Shown: piece by piece, positions 55,396 to 63,975 of the stretch
Layout of the letters: every line of letters begins with the position of its first letter
Numbering within the stretch: position 1 is the stretch's first letter
NCBI GenBank assembly: GCA_918292005.1
Contig: CAKJZJ010000004.1
Span: 33,264-97,263, forward strand
Reading direction: 5' to 3'
DNA: 64,000 bases
Origin: Clostridiales bacterium
GTDB lineage: Bacteria > Bacillota > Clostridia > Christensenellales > UBA1242
The notes under the pieces: model-generated
Seen by the model: the letters and a program-made list of their open reading frames with translations, nothing else
Database searches by the model: none
Told to the model about the DNA's origin: nothing
Position numbers and translations under genes: made by a program

Positions 55396-56050
55396 ATTGG
55401 CTAATTTGAAAAAGAATAGTATAAATAGTGATGATAGAATCAATATGCAAAAAATTAAAGAGTATATGGTTGAAACTCATAATAAAGCGTACAAACTAGA
55501 AGATTCGGGCAAAGAACTAATAGCAGAATATGAGAAATTGAAAGACCAATACAACAAGAATTGTGACAAGATTCAAAAATTAACAAATACAGATATTAAT
55601 TCAATTAGTCTAGATGCTGTAGATGAATATTTGTCTACAATAAATAGTTTGAGCAGTGAATTATTCTTGCTTGAAAGAAATATAAACATCATCATTACTA
55701 AAATCAAAAGTAGTCTAAAAGAATTTGAATTCAATAAAAATAATCTTATCAAGGCTAAGAAAAAACATGATGAGTATAAATTAAAATGTGAGCAAGATTT
55801 ACAAAAAGTAGCACCTAAAATACAGGCGATAGAGAATAAAATGAAAGAGATGGAAAAGTCTCTAAATCCTACTTTGTTTGCTAAGTACAAAGAATTGAAG
55901 GCAGATAAAATAAAACTTCCAGTATTTGTAAAAGTAGAGAATGGCCACTGTGGTGGTTGCAGGGTAGAATTACCATCTGCAAAAGTAAATAAATTAAAGG
56001 CTGATGGTACTATAGTTTGTGAATGTCATAGAATAATATATAATGATTAA
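55358..56050 (+). CDS. coiled-coil protein with C4 zinc ribbon
   Basis: The 230-residue protein is mostly a long antiparallel coiled coil, followed by a zinc ribbon (CGGC ... CECH, where the last ligand may be Cys or His). This is the zf-RING_7/CT398-like family, commonly encoded beside rpoD or trmK. Relatives are suspected to bind RNA polymerase or RNA. AAGGAAGG precedes the ATG. Confidence 0.85.
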   Translation: MKKMLEYQALDIELANLKKNSINSDDRINMQKIKEYMVETHNKAYKLEDSGKELIAEYEKLKDQYNKNCDKIQKLTNTDINSISLDAVDEYLSTINSLSSELFLLERNINIIITKIKSSLKEFEFNKNNLIKAKKKHDEYKLKCEQDLQKVAPKIQAIENKMKEMEKSLNPTLFAKYKELKADKIKLPVFVKVENGHCGGCRVELPSAKVNKLKADGTIVCECHRIIYND

Positions 56051-56054
56051 TTTT

Positions 56055-56087
56055 AAAAGACCATAATAATGGTCTTTTTGTTTTTTT
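56055..56087 (+). terminator. terminator after zinc-ribbon gene
   Basis: Stem AAAAGACCAT/ATGGTCTTTT with an AATA loop and T-rich tail. Confidence 0.88.
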
Positions 56088-56177
56088 AATTTGAATTTAT
56101 TTACAGAAACATGACAATTGTTTGATTATTTGGGTATTATTTGATATAATCCAATATGGATAAATGTAGGGAGAGTC

Positions 56178-56825
56178 ATGCTTCATTTTATTGGTAGTTA
56201 TTCGGGTGTAGATTTTTTAATAGTATCAATATCTTTTATTTTAGGTATTGTATTATCACTCTCTTTGCATGAATTTGCACATGCATTTGTTGCATACAAA
56301 ATGGGAGATGTAAATGTCAAGGCACAGGGAAGACTTACGATAAATCCATTAAGGCATATTGATCCTATAGGATTTTTATGTTGTGCTTTATTTGGGTTTG
56401 GTTGGGCTAGACCAGTACAAATAAATCCTAGCAATTTTAGAAATATAAAGAAAGGTATTATTTGGACTAGTATCGCTGGTGTAATTACAAATTTAATTTT
56501 ATCGTTTGTTTTCTGTGGTTTATTCAAGCTGTCATTGCTGATAAATGCAGAAAATGTGTTGGTTAATTTTATTCAATATTTTACTTATTATATGTCTCTA
56601 ATTAATATTAGTCTGGCCGTTTTCAATATTTTACCTATATATCCATTGGATGGATTCAAGTTTATTGAGGGTGTAACGAAGTACAATAATGGTTATGTAA
56701 ACTTTATGTATAGGTATGGTTCATTAATACTTTTACTATTTTTAATTTGTTTTGACTATTTATTATTCAATATGATTATGTGGGCATTTATACCTATTCA
56801 GAGTTTTTGGAATTTAATTTTTTAA
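56178..56825 (+). CDS. site-2 protease family M50 metallopeptidase (YwhC-like)
   Basis: The 215-residue membrane protein has the zinc-binding HEFAHAFVAYKMGD in the second helix and NILPIYPLDGFK in a later helix, the M50B signature. Members cleave membrane substrates, and the exact target of this short type is unknown. About six helices. It precedes scpA by nine bases, the order seen in many Firmicutes. Confidence 0.93.
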   Translation: MLHFIGSYSGVDFLIVSISFILGIVLSLSLHEFAHAFVAYKMGDVNVKAQGRLTINPLRHIDPIGFLCCALFGFGWARPVQINPSNFRNIKKGIIWTSIAGVITNLILSFVFCGLFKLSLLINAENVLVNFIQYFTYYMSLINISLAVFNILPIYPLDGFKFIEGVTKYNNGYVNFMYRYGSLILLLFLICFDYLLFNMIMWAFIPIQSFWNLIF

Positions 56826-56834
56826 TGGTTATTT

Positions 56835-57635
56835 ATGGAAGAAAAGGAAGAGAAAGTCAACGAAACAATAGAAGATGAAGAATTATCGGAAGACATTGTT
56901 TCAGATAAATTAACATTTAAATTAGACAATTTTAGTGGGCCACTAGACCTACTTCTTTCTTTGATTAAAAAGAGTAAATTGGAAATAGAAGATATTGAAT
57001 TATCTAGTCTTACAGAACAATATCTAGAGATTATGAAAGATATCTCAACGGTAGATATGGAAGTGGCTAGTGAATTTATAGAATATGCTGCTATACTTAT
57101 TGAGATTAAAAGTAAAAAATTATTGCCAAAATTAGAGACTGCTGAAGAAGATGAGCTGGATCCAGAATACATATTGAAATTAAGACTTCGTGAATATCAG
57201 ATGTTCAAAGAAGCCAATGAAAAACTAAAAGAACTAGAGAGCAATGATAAATTTTATAAACAACCAGAAAAAGAAGCGAATAAGTATAGAATTGTTCTCA
57301 AAGATATGCAATTAGATATGTTGCTTGATGCATTTGTAGGAATAATGCATAAGGTAAACAAGATAGAGAAAAACAAAGAAAGCAAAGAGATTAAAAAAGA
57401 AGAGTATACTGTCGAGCAGAAAGTATGTACTATCAAAGATGCGCTTTTGTCTAGGAATAAAATAAGTTTTAATGAATTATTCCTAGAATCATCAACAAAA
57501 GATGAAGTAATTACAACATTTTTAGCAATGCTAGAATTAATCAAGATACAGTTTATTAGAATTAGTCAAGATGATTTATTTTCTGATATACAGATAGAAA
57601 GAACGGGAGAAGAGTTTAATGGAGAACTTATCTAA
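56835..57635 (+). CDS. scpA: segregation and condensation protein A
   Basis: The 266-residue kleisin of the SMC-ScpAB complex has the N-terminal FKLDNFSGPLDLLLSLIKKS and EYAAILIEIKSKKLLP, with an acidic start and a winged-helix C terminus. It loads condensin for chromosome segregation. It overlaps scpB by 17 bases. Confidence 0.96.
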   Translation: MEEKEEKVNETIEDEELSEDIVSDKLTFKLDNFSGPLDLLLSLIKKSKLEIEDIELSSLTEQYLEIMKDISTVDMEVASEFIEYAAILIEIKSKKLLPKLETAEEDELDPEYILKLRLREYQMFKEANEKLKELESNDKFYKQPEKEANKYRIVLKDMQLDMLLDAFVGIMHKVNKIEKNKESKEIKKEEYTVEQKVCTIKDALLSRNKISFNELFLESSTKDEVITTFLAMLELIKIQFIRISQDDLFSDIQIERTGEEFNGELI

Positions 57636-58371
57636 TATAATTGAGGGTATATTGTTTGTTGCTGGTGAACCAGTTTCTTTCCTAGACATTAGTGAGAAAT
57701 TAGAGATTGAGAAGTCTGAAGTAGAAGAAGCAGTAAAAGAATTACAAAAGAGAAAAAATGAAAATTCAGAGGGGATTCAAGTATTAATTTTTAATGAAAA
57801 GGCACAGTTGTGCTCAAACAAGGCATATGCCGAGCCAATATCGGTGGTACTCAATCCAATCAAAGAGAAAATGTTAACAAAACTTGTATTGGAAGTTTGT
57901 GGAATTATTGCATACAAACAGCCAATTACTAGATTGGAAATTGAAAATATTAGAGGTGGATCACCTTGTGATTATGCTATAAATACATTGATGGAGAATA
58001 ATTTAATAGAAGTTGTGGGTAGAAAAGATGCTGTAGGACATCCTTTGCTATATGGAACCACTGATAATTTTTTAAAGAAATTCAATCTTAGTAGTATAAA
58101 AGATCTACCTGATTATGATGAATTATTGGAAAGAATAAAGGTATTACACGAAGAAACAGATAATTCATTATTTGACTTTAGGGAAATACCTGAAGAAGAG
58201 GATATAGCTGAAAATATGTCTGACGAGGAAGTAGATAGTATTATCAAAGGAATCAAAGAGACTAAAGAAGAAATTTTGGATGATAGAAATAGACTAGATG
58301 ATATTCTCGATAAGTTTGTAGATGACCTGCATAGTATTCCAGATTACACATTTGATAGTGACCAATTTTAA
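57619..58371 (+). CDS. scpB: segregation and condensation protein B
   Basis: The 250-residue protein has two winged-helix domains (IEGILFVAGEPVS; ITRLEIENIRGG). An acidic C-terminal extension of about 60 residues goes beyond the usual length. It forms the ScpB dimer that binds ScpA. Overlap with scpA implies coupled translation. Confidence 0.95.
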   Translation: MENLSNIIEGILFVAGEPVSFLDISEKLEIEKSEVEEAVKELQKRKNENSEGIQVLIFNEKAQLCSNKAYAEPISVVLNPIKEKMLTKLVLEVCGIIAYKQPITRLEIENIRGGSPCDYAINTLMENNLIEVVGRKDAVGHPLLYGTTDNFLKKFNLSSIKDLPDYDELLERIKVLHEETDNSLFDFREIPEEEDIAENMSDEEVDSIIKGIKETKEEILDDRNRLDDILDKFVDDLHSIPDYTFDSDQF

Positions 58372-58408
58372 ATTACATAAAAAGTAAATATATGTTAAAG
58401 ATAATAGT

Positions 58409-58951
58409 ATGAATTATACTATTATTTTTTTACTCTTATTTGTATGTGTTTTGAGTATTCTTATTACTATTGAAGTAGACATGAATGTGAATGTAATAAA
58501 GTGTGTCGCAGATATAAAAATTAAAATAATGCATCTGAAAATTTTGAAAATTGAAATAGGGCTCTATGGATTAACATTAAAACTAAATGGAAGTAAAAAA
58601 GTAAAATCAATAAATTTGTTTAAAATCAAACAAGAGAATTATATTATAAAACAAATTAAGACTAGCGTTATATCAAAATTGTATTTAGAAAAATTAGATG
58701 TGGGTTTTCGTTTGGGATTGATTGATAGTAAGTACACATCACAAATAAATGGGTTGTTATTATTATTTAATAATATGATTGCTATAAATAATGTAAACAA
58801 CGACATGGATTATTGTATACACGTAATGCCTGACTATGTAAATAATTGTATTGCATTAAAGGGATATGCGAAAATATATTTAACACTATTTGATATGATT
58901 TTTGCTATAGTAATGAGTATATATAAAGGAAAGCAATATGCAAAAAGATGA
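58409..58951 (+). CDS. DUF2953-like membrane protein (YtfI position)
   Basis: The 180-residue protein has an N-terminal membrane helix and a soluble beta-rich part with LKILKIEIGLYGLTLKL and LEKLDVGFRLGLIDS, resembling DUF2953 proteins. These are encoded next to gerW/ytfJ in spore formers, as here (14-base overlap). The function is unknown but is likely tied to sporulation. Confidence 0.75.
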   Translation: MNYTIIFLLLFVCVLSILITIEVDMNVNVIKCVADIKIKIMHLKILKIEIGLYGLTLKLNGSKKVKSINLFKIKQENYIIKQIKTSVISKLYLEKLDVGFRLGLIDSKYTSQINGLLLLFNNMIAINNVNNDMDYCIHVMPDYVNNCIALKGYAKIYLTLFDMIFAIVMSIYKGKQYAKR

Positions 58952-59318
58952 AAATAATATAGATAATATGATTAATGATATGTTTAAAAATATTACAGAT
59001 ATTGCCAAAAATAATATAGTTATTGGCAATATTGTTAATATTGCAGACAATATATATGTAATACCTGTAAATAAAATCAGTGTCGGTATTGTCTCTGGGG
59101 AATTTGAATTATATAATAAAAAACATAAAAATAATAGCAGTATAGGTAATGCGACTGGGTTTAATATATTTCCTATCGGCTTTGTCTGTTTGACTAATGG
59201 TGTATTAAATTATCTAAATGTTAACGAATGTGGTGACTCAAAAAAATTAATTGATTTGATTTTTAAAATGTATGATTATATATCCAATACTTTGGATTCG
59301 GGAGATGATAATGTATAA
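58938..59318 (+). CDS. gerW: GerW/YtfJ family sporulation protein
   Basis: The 126-residue protein matches GerW/YtfJ: NIVNIADNIYVIPVNKISVGI, then a Gly/Asn-containing loop and FNIFPIGFVCLTNG. In Bacillus it is forespore-expressed and needed for germination with L-alanine. It lies between the DUF2953-like gene and dacF, the usual order, overlapping both. Confidence 0.88.
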   Translation: MQKDENNIDNMINDMFKNITDIAKNNIVIGNIVNIADNIYVIPVNKISVGIVSGEFELYNKKHKNNSSIGNATGFNIFPIGFVCLTNGVLNYLNVNECGDSKKLIDLIFKMYDYISNTLDSGDDNV

Positions 59319-60447
59319 AAAATACCTAGGGCTTATATATATTGTAATTGCATTTTTAATAGTTGTTTTTAATAACTCTTTTCACGTATGTGCTTTTGAT
59401 ACAAGTGTTTTATCTTCTGCGAAAGCTATGGTTGTATTAGAAGGATATACGGATACTGTTTTATATTCTAAAAATATGGATGTAACTCTTCCTATGGCTA
59501 GTACTACTAAAATTATTACATGTATTTTAGCTATTGAGAAGTGTGATGATTTGGATGAAAAATTTGTTGTTAGTGATAATGCTATTGGTATTGAGGGAAC
59601 TAGTATATATTTGAAATCTGGTGAGTCAATGTCTATGCGTGATTTATTATACGGATTAATGCTTGCTAGTGGTAATGATTGTGCTGTTGCTATTGCTGAG
59701 AGATTGGGTGGTACCTATGATTTTGTGCATGATATGAATAGTTTTGTTGAAAGCCTTAATCTTAAAAATACACATTTTGATAATCCTCATGGTCTAGATA
59801 GTGATACTCATTATACTTCGGCATATGATTTGGCTATGATTACATCTTATGCTCTTAAAAACACTGTGTTTAGAGAGATCGTTTCTACTGAGCGATATGT
59901 TATACCTAGTACTAATGTATATAAATCTAGATATTTAAAGCATAAAAATAGACTTTTGTTTACTGATAATAATTGTGTAGGTGTAAAGACTGGTTTTACG
60001 GATAATGCAGGAAGATGTCTTGTTAATGCTCATGAAGAAAATGGAATGCAAATAATATCTGTGGTTTTGAATTGTCAGCCAATGTTTGAAGAATGTGATA
60101 GATTAACTAAAATGGCTGTGGATAAATATATGATGAAAGAGTTTATAAAACCATATAATTATGTAAGTTCTGTAGATATTGAAGATAGCAAAAAGTCTAA
60201 TATCGGTGTAATCACGATCGGTGGGTATTCTACACCTATATTAAAATCTGAAGAGAATAATTATGAAGTAAGATATAATTTGCCAGACAAACTTGTGGCA
60301 CCTATTGATTTGAATGAAATTGTGGGGACGGTAGATGTCATATATAATGGTAAAATTGTTTATTCAGGTGATTTGATTACTATAGAGGGTGCTACCAATA
60401 ATGATATTAAATACCTTTTTGATAATATTATTGATAGATGGTTCTAA
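59311..60447 (+). CDS. dacF: D-alanyl-D-alanine carboxypeptidase (DacF type)
   Basis: The 378-residue penicillin-binding protein has an N-terminal signal sequence, the SxxK motif (MASTTK), SGN (LASGNDCA) and KTG (VGVKTGFTDNAGR), with a C-terminal domain. It removes terminal D-alanine from peptidoglycan stems; DacF acts in spore cortex formation. ATG 59311 is 6 bases after GGAG, and it overlaps gerW by eight bases. The assignment to DacF rather than DacA rests on the neighbours. Confidence 0.9.
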   Translation: MYKKYLGLIYIVIAFLIVVFNNSFHVCAFDTSVLSSAKAMVVLEGYTDTVLYSKNMDVTLPMASTTKIITCILAIEKCDDLDEKFVVSDNAIGIEGTSIYLKSGESMSMRDLLYGLMLASGNDCAVAIAERLGGTYDFVHDMNSFVESLNLKNTHFDNPHGLDSDTHYTSAYDLAMITSYALKNTVFREIVSTERYVIPSTNVYKSRYLKHKNRLLFTDNNCVGVKTGFTDNAGRCLVNAHEENGMQIISVVLNCQPMFEECDRLTKMAVDKYMMKEFIKPYNYVSSVDIEDSKKSNIGVITIGGYSTPILKSEENNYEVRYNLPDKLVAPIDLNEIVGTVDVIYNGKIVYSGDLITIEGATNNDIKYLFDNIIDRWF

Positions 60448-60451
60448 TATA

Positions 60452-60477
60452 AAAGCAGGATAATAGTCCTGTTTTTT
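60452..60477 (+). terminator. terminator after dacF
   Basis: Stem CAGGA/TCCTG extended by A:T pairs, followed by T6. Confidence 0.8.
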
Positions 60478-60534
60478 ATTTGTATATGTTTGCTAAAATA
60501 TTATAAAGATAGTAAACTAATAATAGAGGTAATT

Positions 60535-61242
60535 ATGCGAATAAATAAGTATTTGGCAGAGTGTGGGCTTGGTAGTAGGAGAAAAGTAGAGCAATACATT
60601 TTGAATGGTGATATTTCAATAAATAATACAATTATCACTAATCTAGGATTCGACGTGAAAGATAATGATGTTGTATCTTTTAAAGGTAATGTATTATGCA
60701 AACAAGCAGAAAAAGTCTATATAATGCTGAATAAACCTAAATGTTATATCACTTCATTAAAAGATGAAAAAGGTAGACGCGTTGTTACAGATTTATTGAA
60801 AGGCTGTAAAGAAAAAGTATTTCCTGTTGGTAGATTGGATTATAATACCGAGGGGTTATTACTTTTAACTAACGATGGTGATTGGGCGAATAATATTATT
60901 CATCCATCTAAAAACATTGAAAAGACATACGAAGTAAAATTAAAGTATATGGCTACTAATAAGCAGATTCATGCCTTAGAGACGGGTATTTTGATTGATG
61001 GTAAAAAAACATTGCCAGCATGTGTAGAATACATGGGAGATGATAACGAATACTTTGTATACAATATAACAATTCACGAAGGTCGTAATAGAGAAATAAG
61101 AAAAATGTTTGAGTCTTTGGGTTTGAAAATATATAATTTAAAAAGAATAAGCATTGGTAGTTTACTTTTAGATGATTTACCTATGGGTAAGTATAAGTAT
61201 TTAAAAAATAACGAGATAAATTTGGTTTTTGGAGGTAAATGA
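60535..61242 (+). CDS. rluB: RluB/RsuA-family pseudouridine synthase
   Basis: The 235-residue protein has an N-terminal S4 domain (MRINKYLAECGLGSRRKVEQ) and the catalytic aspartate in PVGRLDYNTEGLLLLTNDGD, with GRNREIRKMF. It modifies 23S rRNA uridine near 2605 in the family. ATG 60535 follows GAGG. An upstream in-frame start at 60490 is not supported. It overlaps cmk. Confidence 0.93.
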   Translation: MRINKYLAECGLGSRRKVEQYILNGDISINNTIITNLGFDVKDNDVVSFKGNVLCKQAEKVYIMLNKPKCYITSLKDEKGRRVVTDLLKGCKEKVFPVGRLDYNTEGLLLLTNDGDWANNIIHPSKNIEKTYEVKLKYMATNKQIHALETGILIDGKKTLPACVEYMGDDNEYFVYNITIHEGRNREIRKMFESLGLKIYNLKRISIGSLLLDDLPMGKYKYLKNNEINLVFGGK

Positions 61243-61907
61243 TGTTAAATATTGCTGTTGATGGCCATTCTTCTTCTGGTAAAGGTGTTGTTTGCACTAG
61301 GCTTGCTAAAAAACTGGGAGTTATTCATTTCGATACAGGGGCTATTTATAGGCTTATTGCTGTGTATGTGAGAGATAATAATATCGATCCTAGAGATCAA
61401 AAAGCTGTAGAAAAGGCACTTGCAAAAATCAAAGTGGATTTAAAGCATAATGATGGTGAACAGATTACCATATTAAATGGTGTAGATGTATCTAAAACAA
61501 TAAGAGACAATGATATTAGTGATATGTGTTCTATAATTAGTCCATATCCTAAATGTAGAGATTTTGTTTTAAAAATTCAGAGAGATTCTGCTAAAAAATA
61601 TGATTTAGTTATGGAAGGCAGAGATATTACATCTCATGTATTGCCTAATGCTCCTTTTAGGTTTTTCTTGACTGCCAGTATTGATGTTAGGACAGAGAGA
61701 AGATATAATGATTTAATTAAAAAGGGCGAAAATGTTACATATGAGCAAGTAAAAGCCGATTTGATTGAAAGAGATAGAAGGGATACCCAAAGGGAATTGT
61801 CTCCATTGATTTTAACTGAGGGTACAATATATATAGACAATTCTAATATGACTATAGATGAAGAAGTTGATTTGATGTACAGAACAATAAAAGGTGAGAA
61901 CAAATGA
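61239..61907 (+). CDS. cmk: cytidylate kinase
   Basis: The 222-residue kinase phosphorylates (d)CMP. It has the P-loop DGHSSSGKGVV, DTGAIYRLIA and EGRDITSHVLPNA. An ATG at 61242 is an equally possible start. It overlaps rluB and plsC (ATGA), so rluB-cmk-plsC form one unit. Confidence 0.96.
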   Translation: MMLNIAVDGHSSSGKGVVCTRLAKKLGVIHFDTGAIYRLIAVYVRDNNIDPRDQKAVEKALAKIKVDLKHNDGEQITILNGVDVSKTIRDNDISDMCSIISPYPKCRDFVLKIQRDSAKKYDLVMEGRDITSHVLPNAPFRFFLTASIDVRTERRYNDLIKKGENVTYEQVKADLIERDRRDTQRELSPLILTEGTIYIDNSNMTIDEEVDLMYRTIKGENK

Positions 61908-62551
61908 TTTTTTGGATTTTATGGATTATTTGTATACCATGGCTTTTAATTCTATTACCAACTAGAATTATTGGAAAAAGATATTTAAAGACGATAAAAA
62001 AAAATGCGAGTATTTTTGCATGTAATCATCAGTCCAATAATGATGCTGTAATACTGAAGACGAGAGTGAATACTGGATTTAAATTTATGGCTAAAGATAG
62101 CCTTTTTAAAAAACGTTTTAATAGATGGTTTTTTAAAAAATTAGGTATGTATCCCGTGAAGCGTGGCGGTAACGATATAGATGCAGTTAAAAAGACTCTT
62201 GTTTATTTAAAAAATAATAAATCGATAGTAATCTTTCCAGAAGGTACAAGAGTAAAAGAGGGCGAGAGTGCTGAATTTAAAAATGGTTTGGTGCTATTCG
62301 CTATAAAATCAGATTGTTATGTAATACCGGCAGTATTTAGGAGCAAACCAAAGTTTTTTTCTAGAAGTACTTTGCTAATTGGTAAGCCTTTTAAATTTTC
62401 TGAATATGATGAATTTAATGGAGTGAAACCCAACAAAGATATTTTAAACGATGCTAGCAGTCTATTGTCTCAAAAAATGAATGAATTAAAAACAGTGGAC
62501 ATCAAGGAATATAAAAAACAAATCAAAGATGAGTTTAAAAAGAAAAAGTAG
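61904..62551 (+). CDS. plsC: 1-acyl-sn-glycerol-3-phosphate acyltransferase
   Basis: The 215-residue protein has an N-terminal membrane helix, the NHQSNNDAV (HX4D) catalytic motif and FPEGTRVKEG. It acylates lysophosphatidate, the step after PlsY. In many Clostridia ispH follows; here it does not. Confidence 0.93.
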   Translation: MIFWILWIICIPWLLILLPTRIIGKRYLKTIKKNASIFACNHQSNNDAVILKTRVNTGFKFMAKDSLFKKRFNRWFFKKLGMYPVKRGGNDIDAVKKTLVYLKNNKSIVIFPEGTRVKEGESAEFKNGLVLFAIKSDCYVIPAVFRSKPKFFSRSTLLIGKPFKFSEYDEFNGVKPNKDILNDASSLLSQKMNELKTVDIKEYKKQIKDEFKKKK

Positions 62552-62572
62552 TAATCAAATACTACTTTTTTA
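62543..62572. terminator. bidirectional terminator after plsC
   Basis: Stem AAAAAGTAGTA/TACTACTTTTT with a six-base loop. It overlaps the end of both convergent genes. Confidence 0.85.
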
Positions 62573-63121
62573 TATATATTCCAAGATTTCTTTAAATTCT
62601 GTGTATCCTGTCTCCGAATTGATATGACCAGCGCCATGTAATACTATTTGCTTTGTTGCTATTTGATCGGCGAAATTTTTTTCTGCATCAAATTTTACAT
62701 ATGGGTCATTATCAGAATAGAAACAAATAATACTATCACAATAATGTTTAATTAATTCTAAATTGTCAGTATACATAGTTTTATTTACTGTGTCATATTC
62801 GTAATTTATACCAAAATAATTATTAAAACCACATACGAAAATCAATTTATTTACTGTTATTTTGTGTTCAATTAGGTATTTACATATAAAGACAGGTGCG
62901 ATACTATGAGCAATTATAGTTGTGTCAGAATTGATTAGACCCATTTTGTAGTACACATCCATTAGATTGCTCCAGTTATCATAATTCTGTAAATCTATAC
63001 CGATGGGAAAATCTGGTGTATATACAGAGTTGTTTTTTTCAATTAAAAATTTTGCTAGCCAATTAAACCAATTAGAGTGTGGTGTTCCAAATGAGCCATG
63101 AATTATAAAGTAATTATTCAT
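62570..63121 (-). CDS. RBBP9/YdeN-type alpha/beta hydrolase
   Basis: The 183-residue protein has IIHGSFGTPHSNW, the nucleophile serine in IAHSIAP (a GxSxG variant), CFYSDNDPYV with the acid and GAGHIN with the histidine. Substrates of this family are mostly unknown. GAGG stands 8 bases before the ATG. It is a single gene between plsC and the tRNA unit. Confidence 0.88.
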   Translation of the reverse strand: MNNYFIIHGSFGTPHSNWFNWLAKFLIEKNNSVYTPDFPIGIDLQNYDNWSNLMDVYYKMGLINSDTTIIAHSIAPVFICKYLIEHKITVNKLIFVCGFNNYFGINYEYDTVNKTMYTDNLELIKHYCDSIICFYSDNDPYVKFDAEKNFADQIATKQIVLHGAGHINSETGYTEFKEILEYI

Positions 63122-63167
63122 ATCTTAACCTCGATCAGTTTAATTATAACAAAAATAATCTAATATT

Positions 63168-63220
63168 AAAACAAAAAAACACCTGAAAGGTGTAGAAAGT
63201 GGTGGGAGGGGATGGATTCG
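63168..63220 (-). repeat. direct repeat copy 2: tRNA-Tyr 3' end plus terminator
   Basis: This repeats 63318-63369 with one inserted A: T-loop to CCA of tRNA-Tyr and the terminator that follows. It gives element B a CCA end and a terminator (hairpin at about 63179-63193). Confidence 0.93.
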
Positions 63221-63317
63221 TCAATGTGCTGAAAGCATATTTGTCACGAAAGTGACTACCTAGATGGTTCGCATGACGGAAGACATGATCAGGTAAAAAC
63301 TGCAAAATCCATACCCG
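63221..63317 (-). other. hairpin-chain tRNA-Tyr-like element (element B)
   Basis: On the minus strand, between the terminator of tRNA-Tyr and a second copy of its 3' end, lie about 97 bases with four hairpins: 223-241 (loop TGAAA), 243-256 (loop GAAA), and a longer one at 257-295 that contains another (272-287) (add 63000). The 5' edge GGGTATGGATT can pair with AATCCATCCC of the tRNA-derived 3' end, closing a long stem, and TTGCAG also occurs at the start of tRNA-Tyr. There is no open frame. Confidence 0.7.
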
Positions 63318-63369
63318 AAAACAAAAAAACACCTGAAAGGTGTAGAAGTGGTGGGAGGGGATGGATTCG
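63318..63369 (-). repeat. direct repeat copy 1: tRNA-Tyr 3' end plus terminator
   Basis: The original of the repeat, covering the terminator and the tRNA-Tyr 3' end up to its T-loop. Confidence 0.93.
63322..63343 (-). terminator. terminator of the five-tRNA unit
   Basis: Stem ACACCT/AGGTGT with a 3-base loop, followed on the minus strand by T7. Confidence 0.85.
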
Positions 63370-63433
63370 AACCATCGAAGCCGGAGGCGACGGATTTACA
63401 GTCCGTTGCATTTGACCGCTCTGCAACCCTCCC
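63349..63433 (-). tRNA. tRNA-Tyr (GTA)
   Basis: Class II tRNA with long variable arm, anticodon loop CTGTAAA and encoded CCA. Last gene of the unit. Confidence 0.97.
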
Positions 63434-63440
63434 ATAAAAA

Positions 63441-63515
63441 TGGAGCTGGTGATAGGAATCGAACCTACAACCTGCTGATTACAAGTCAGCTGCTCTACCG
63501 TTGAGCCACACCAGC
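63441..63515 (-). tRNA. tRNA-Thr (TGT)
   Basis: Anticodon loop CTTGTAA, acceptor GCTGGTG, encoded CCA. Confidence 0.97.
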
Positions 63516-63530
63516 ATAACTAAATATATA

Positions 63531-63606
63531 TGGTGCCTTGGGGCGGAATCGAACCACCGACACAGGGATTTTCAGTCCCTTGCTCTACCGACTGAGCTAC
63601 CAAGGC
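63531..63606 (-). tRNA. tRNA-Phe (GAA)
   Basis: Anticodon loop CTGAAAA, acceptor GCCTTGG, encoded CCA. Confidence 0.97.
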
Positions 63607-63618
63607 AAGATATATAAA

Positions 63619-63695
63619 TGGCGACCTGGATGGGGATCGAACCCACGACCTCTAGCGTGACAGGCTAGCGCTCTAACCATCTGAGCTACCAGGCC
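63619..63695 (-). tRNA. tRNA-Asp (GTC)
   Basis: Anticodon loop CTGTCAC, discriminator G, encoded CCA. Confidence 0.97.
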
Positions 63696-63729
63696 AAATA
63701 TAAAAATAATCGGTTACTAATATTAATAA

Positions 63730-63806
63730 TGGTGGGCCTTCAGGGACTTGAACCCCGGACAAACCGGTTATGAGCCGGTTGCTCTGACCAACTGAGCTAA
63801 AGGCCC
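63730..63806 (-). tRNA. tRNA-Met (CAT), or tRNA-Ile2 with modified CAT
   Basis: Anticodon loop CTCATAA, acceptor GGGCCTT, encoded CCA. It is not an initiator (no C1:A72 mismatch or three G:C pairs). A CAT anticodon cannot separate elongator Met from lysidine-modified Ile2 by sequence alone. First gene of the unit. Confidence 0.93.
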
Positions 63807-63820
63807 TCAACACAACGACT

Positions 63821-63848
63821 ATTATATCAGAAATTTTGAAAAAGTCAA
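63821..63848 (-). promoter_or_regulatory. promoter of the five-tRNA unit
   Basis: Minus-strand TTGACT (63843-63848) and TATAAT (63821-63826), spacer 16. Confidence 0.82.
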
Positions 63849-63946
63849 CCCCTAAAAATAAAAAAAATAAATTAAAAGTCGTAAAAATGAGAATTTTTGT
63901 CAAATGTTACACCACAAAAAATTCAATATTATTTTATACAAAATTC

Positions 63947-63975
63947 TTGACAAGCAAATAAATATATAGTAAAAT
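63947..63975 (+). promoter_or_regulatory. promoter reading out of the window
   Basis: TTGACA (63947-63952), 17 bases, TAAAAT (63970-63975). Its gene lies right of the window. Confidence 0.65.

Noticed and set aside
63673-63903. Open frame on the minus strand containing SSVGQSNRLITGLSGVQVPE
   Set aside because: This is the well-known spurious translation of a tRNA gene (tRNA-Asp here) and overlaps the tRNA unit and its promoter.
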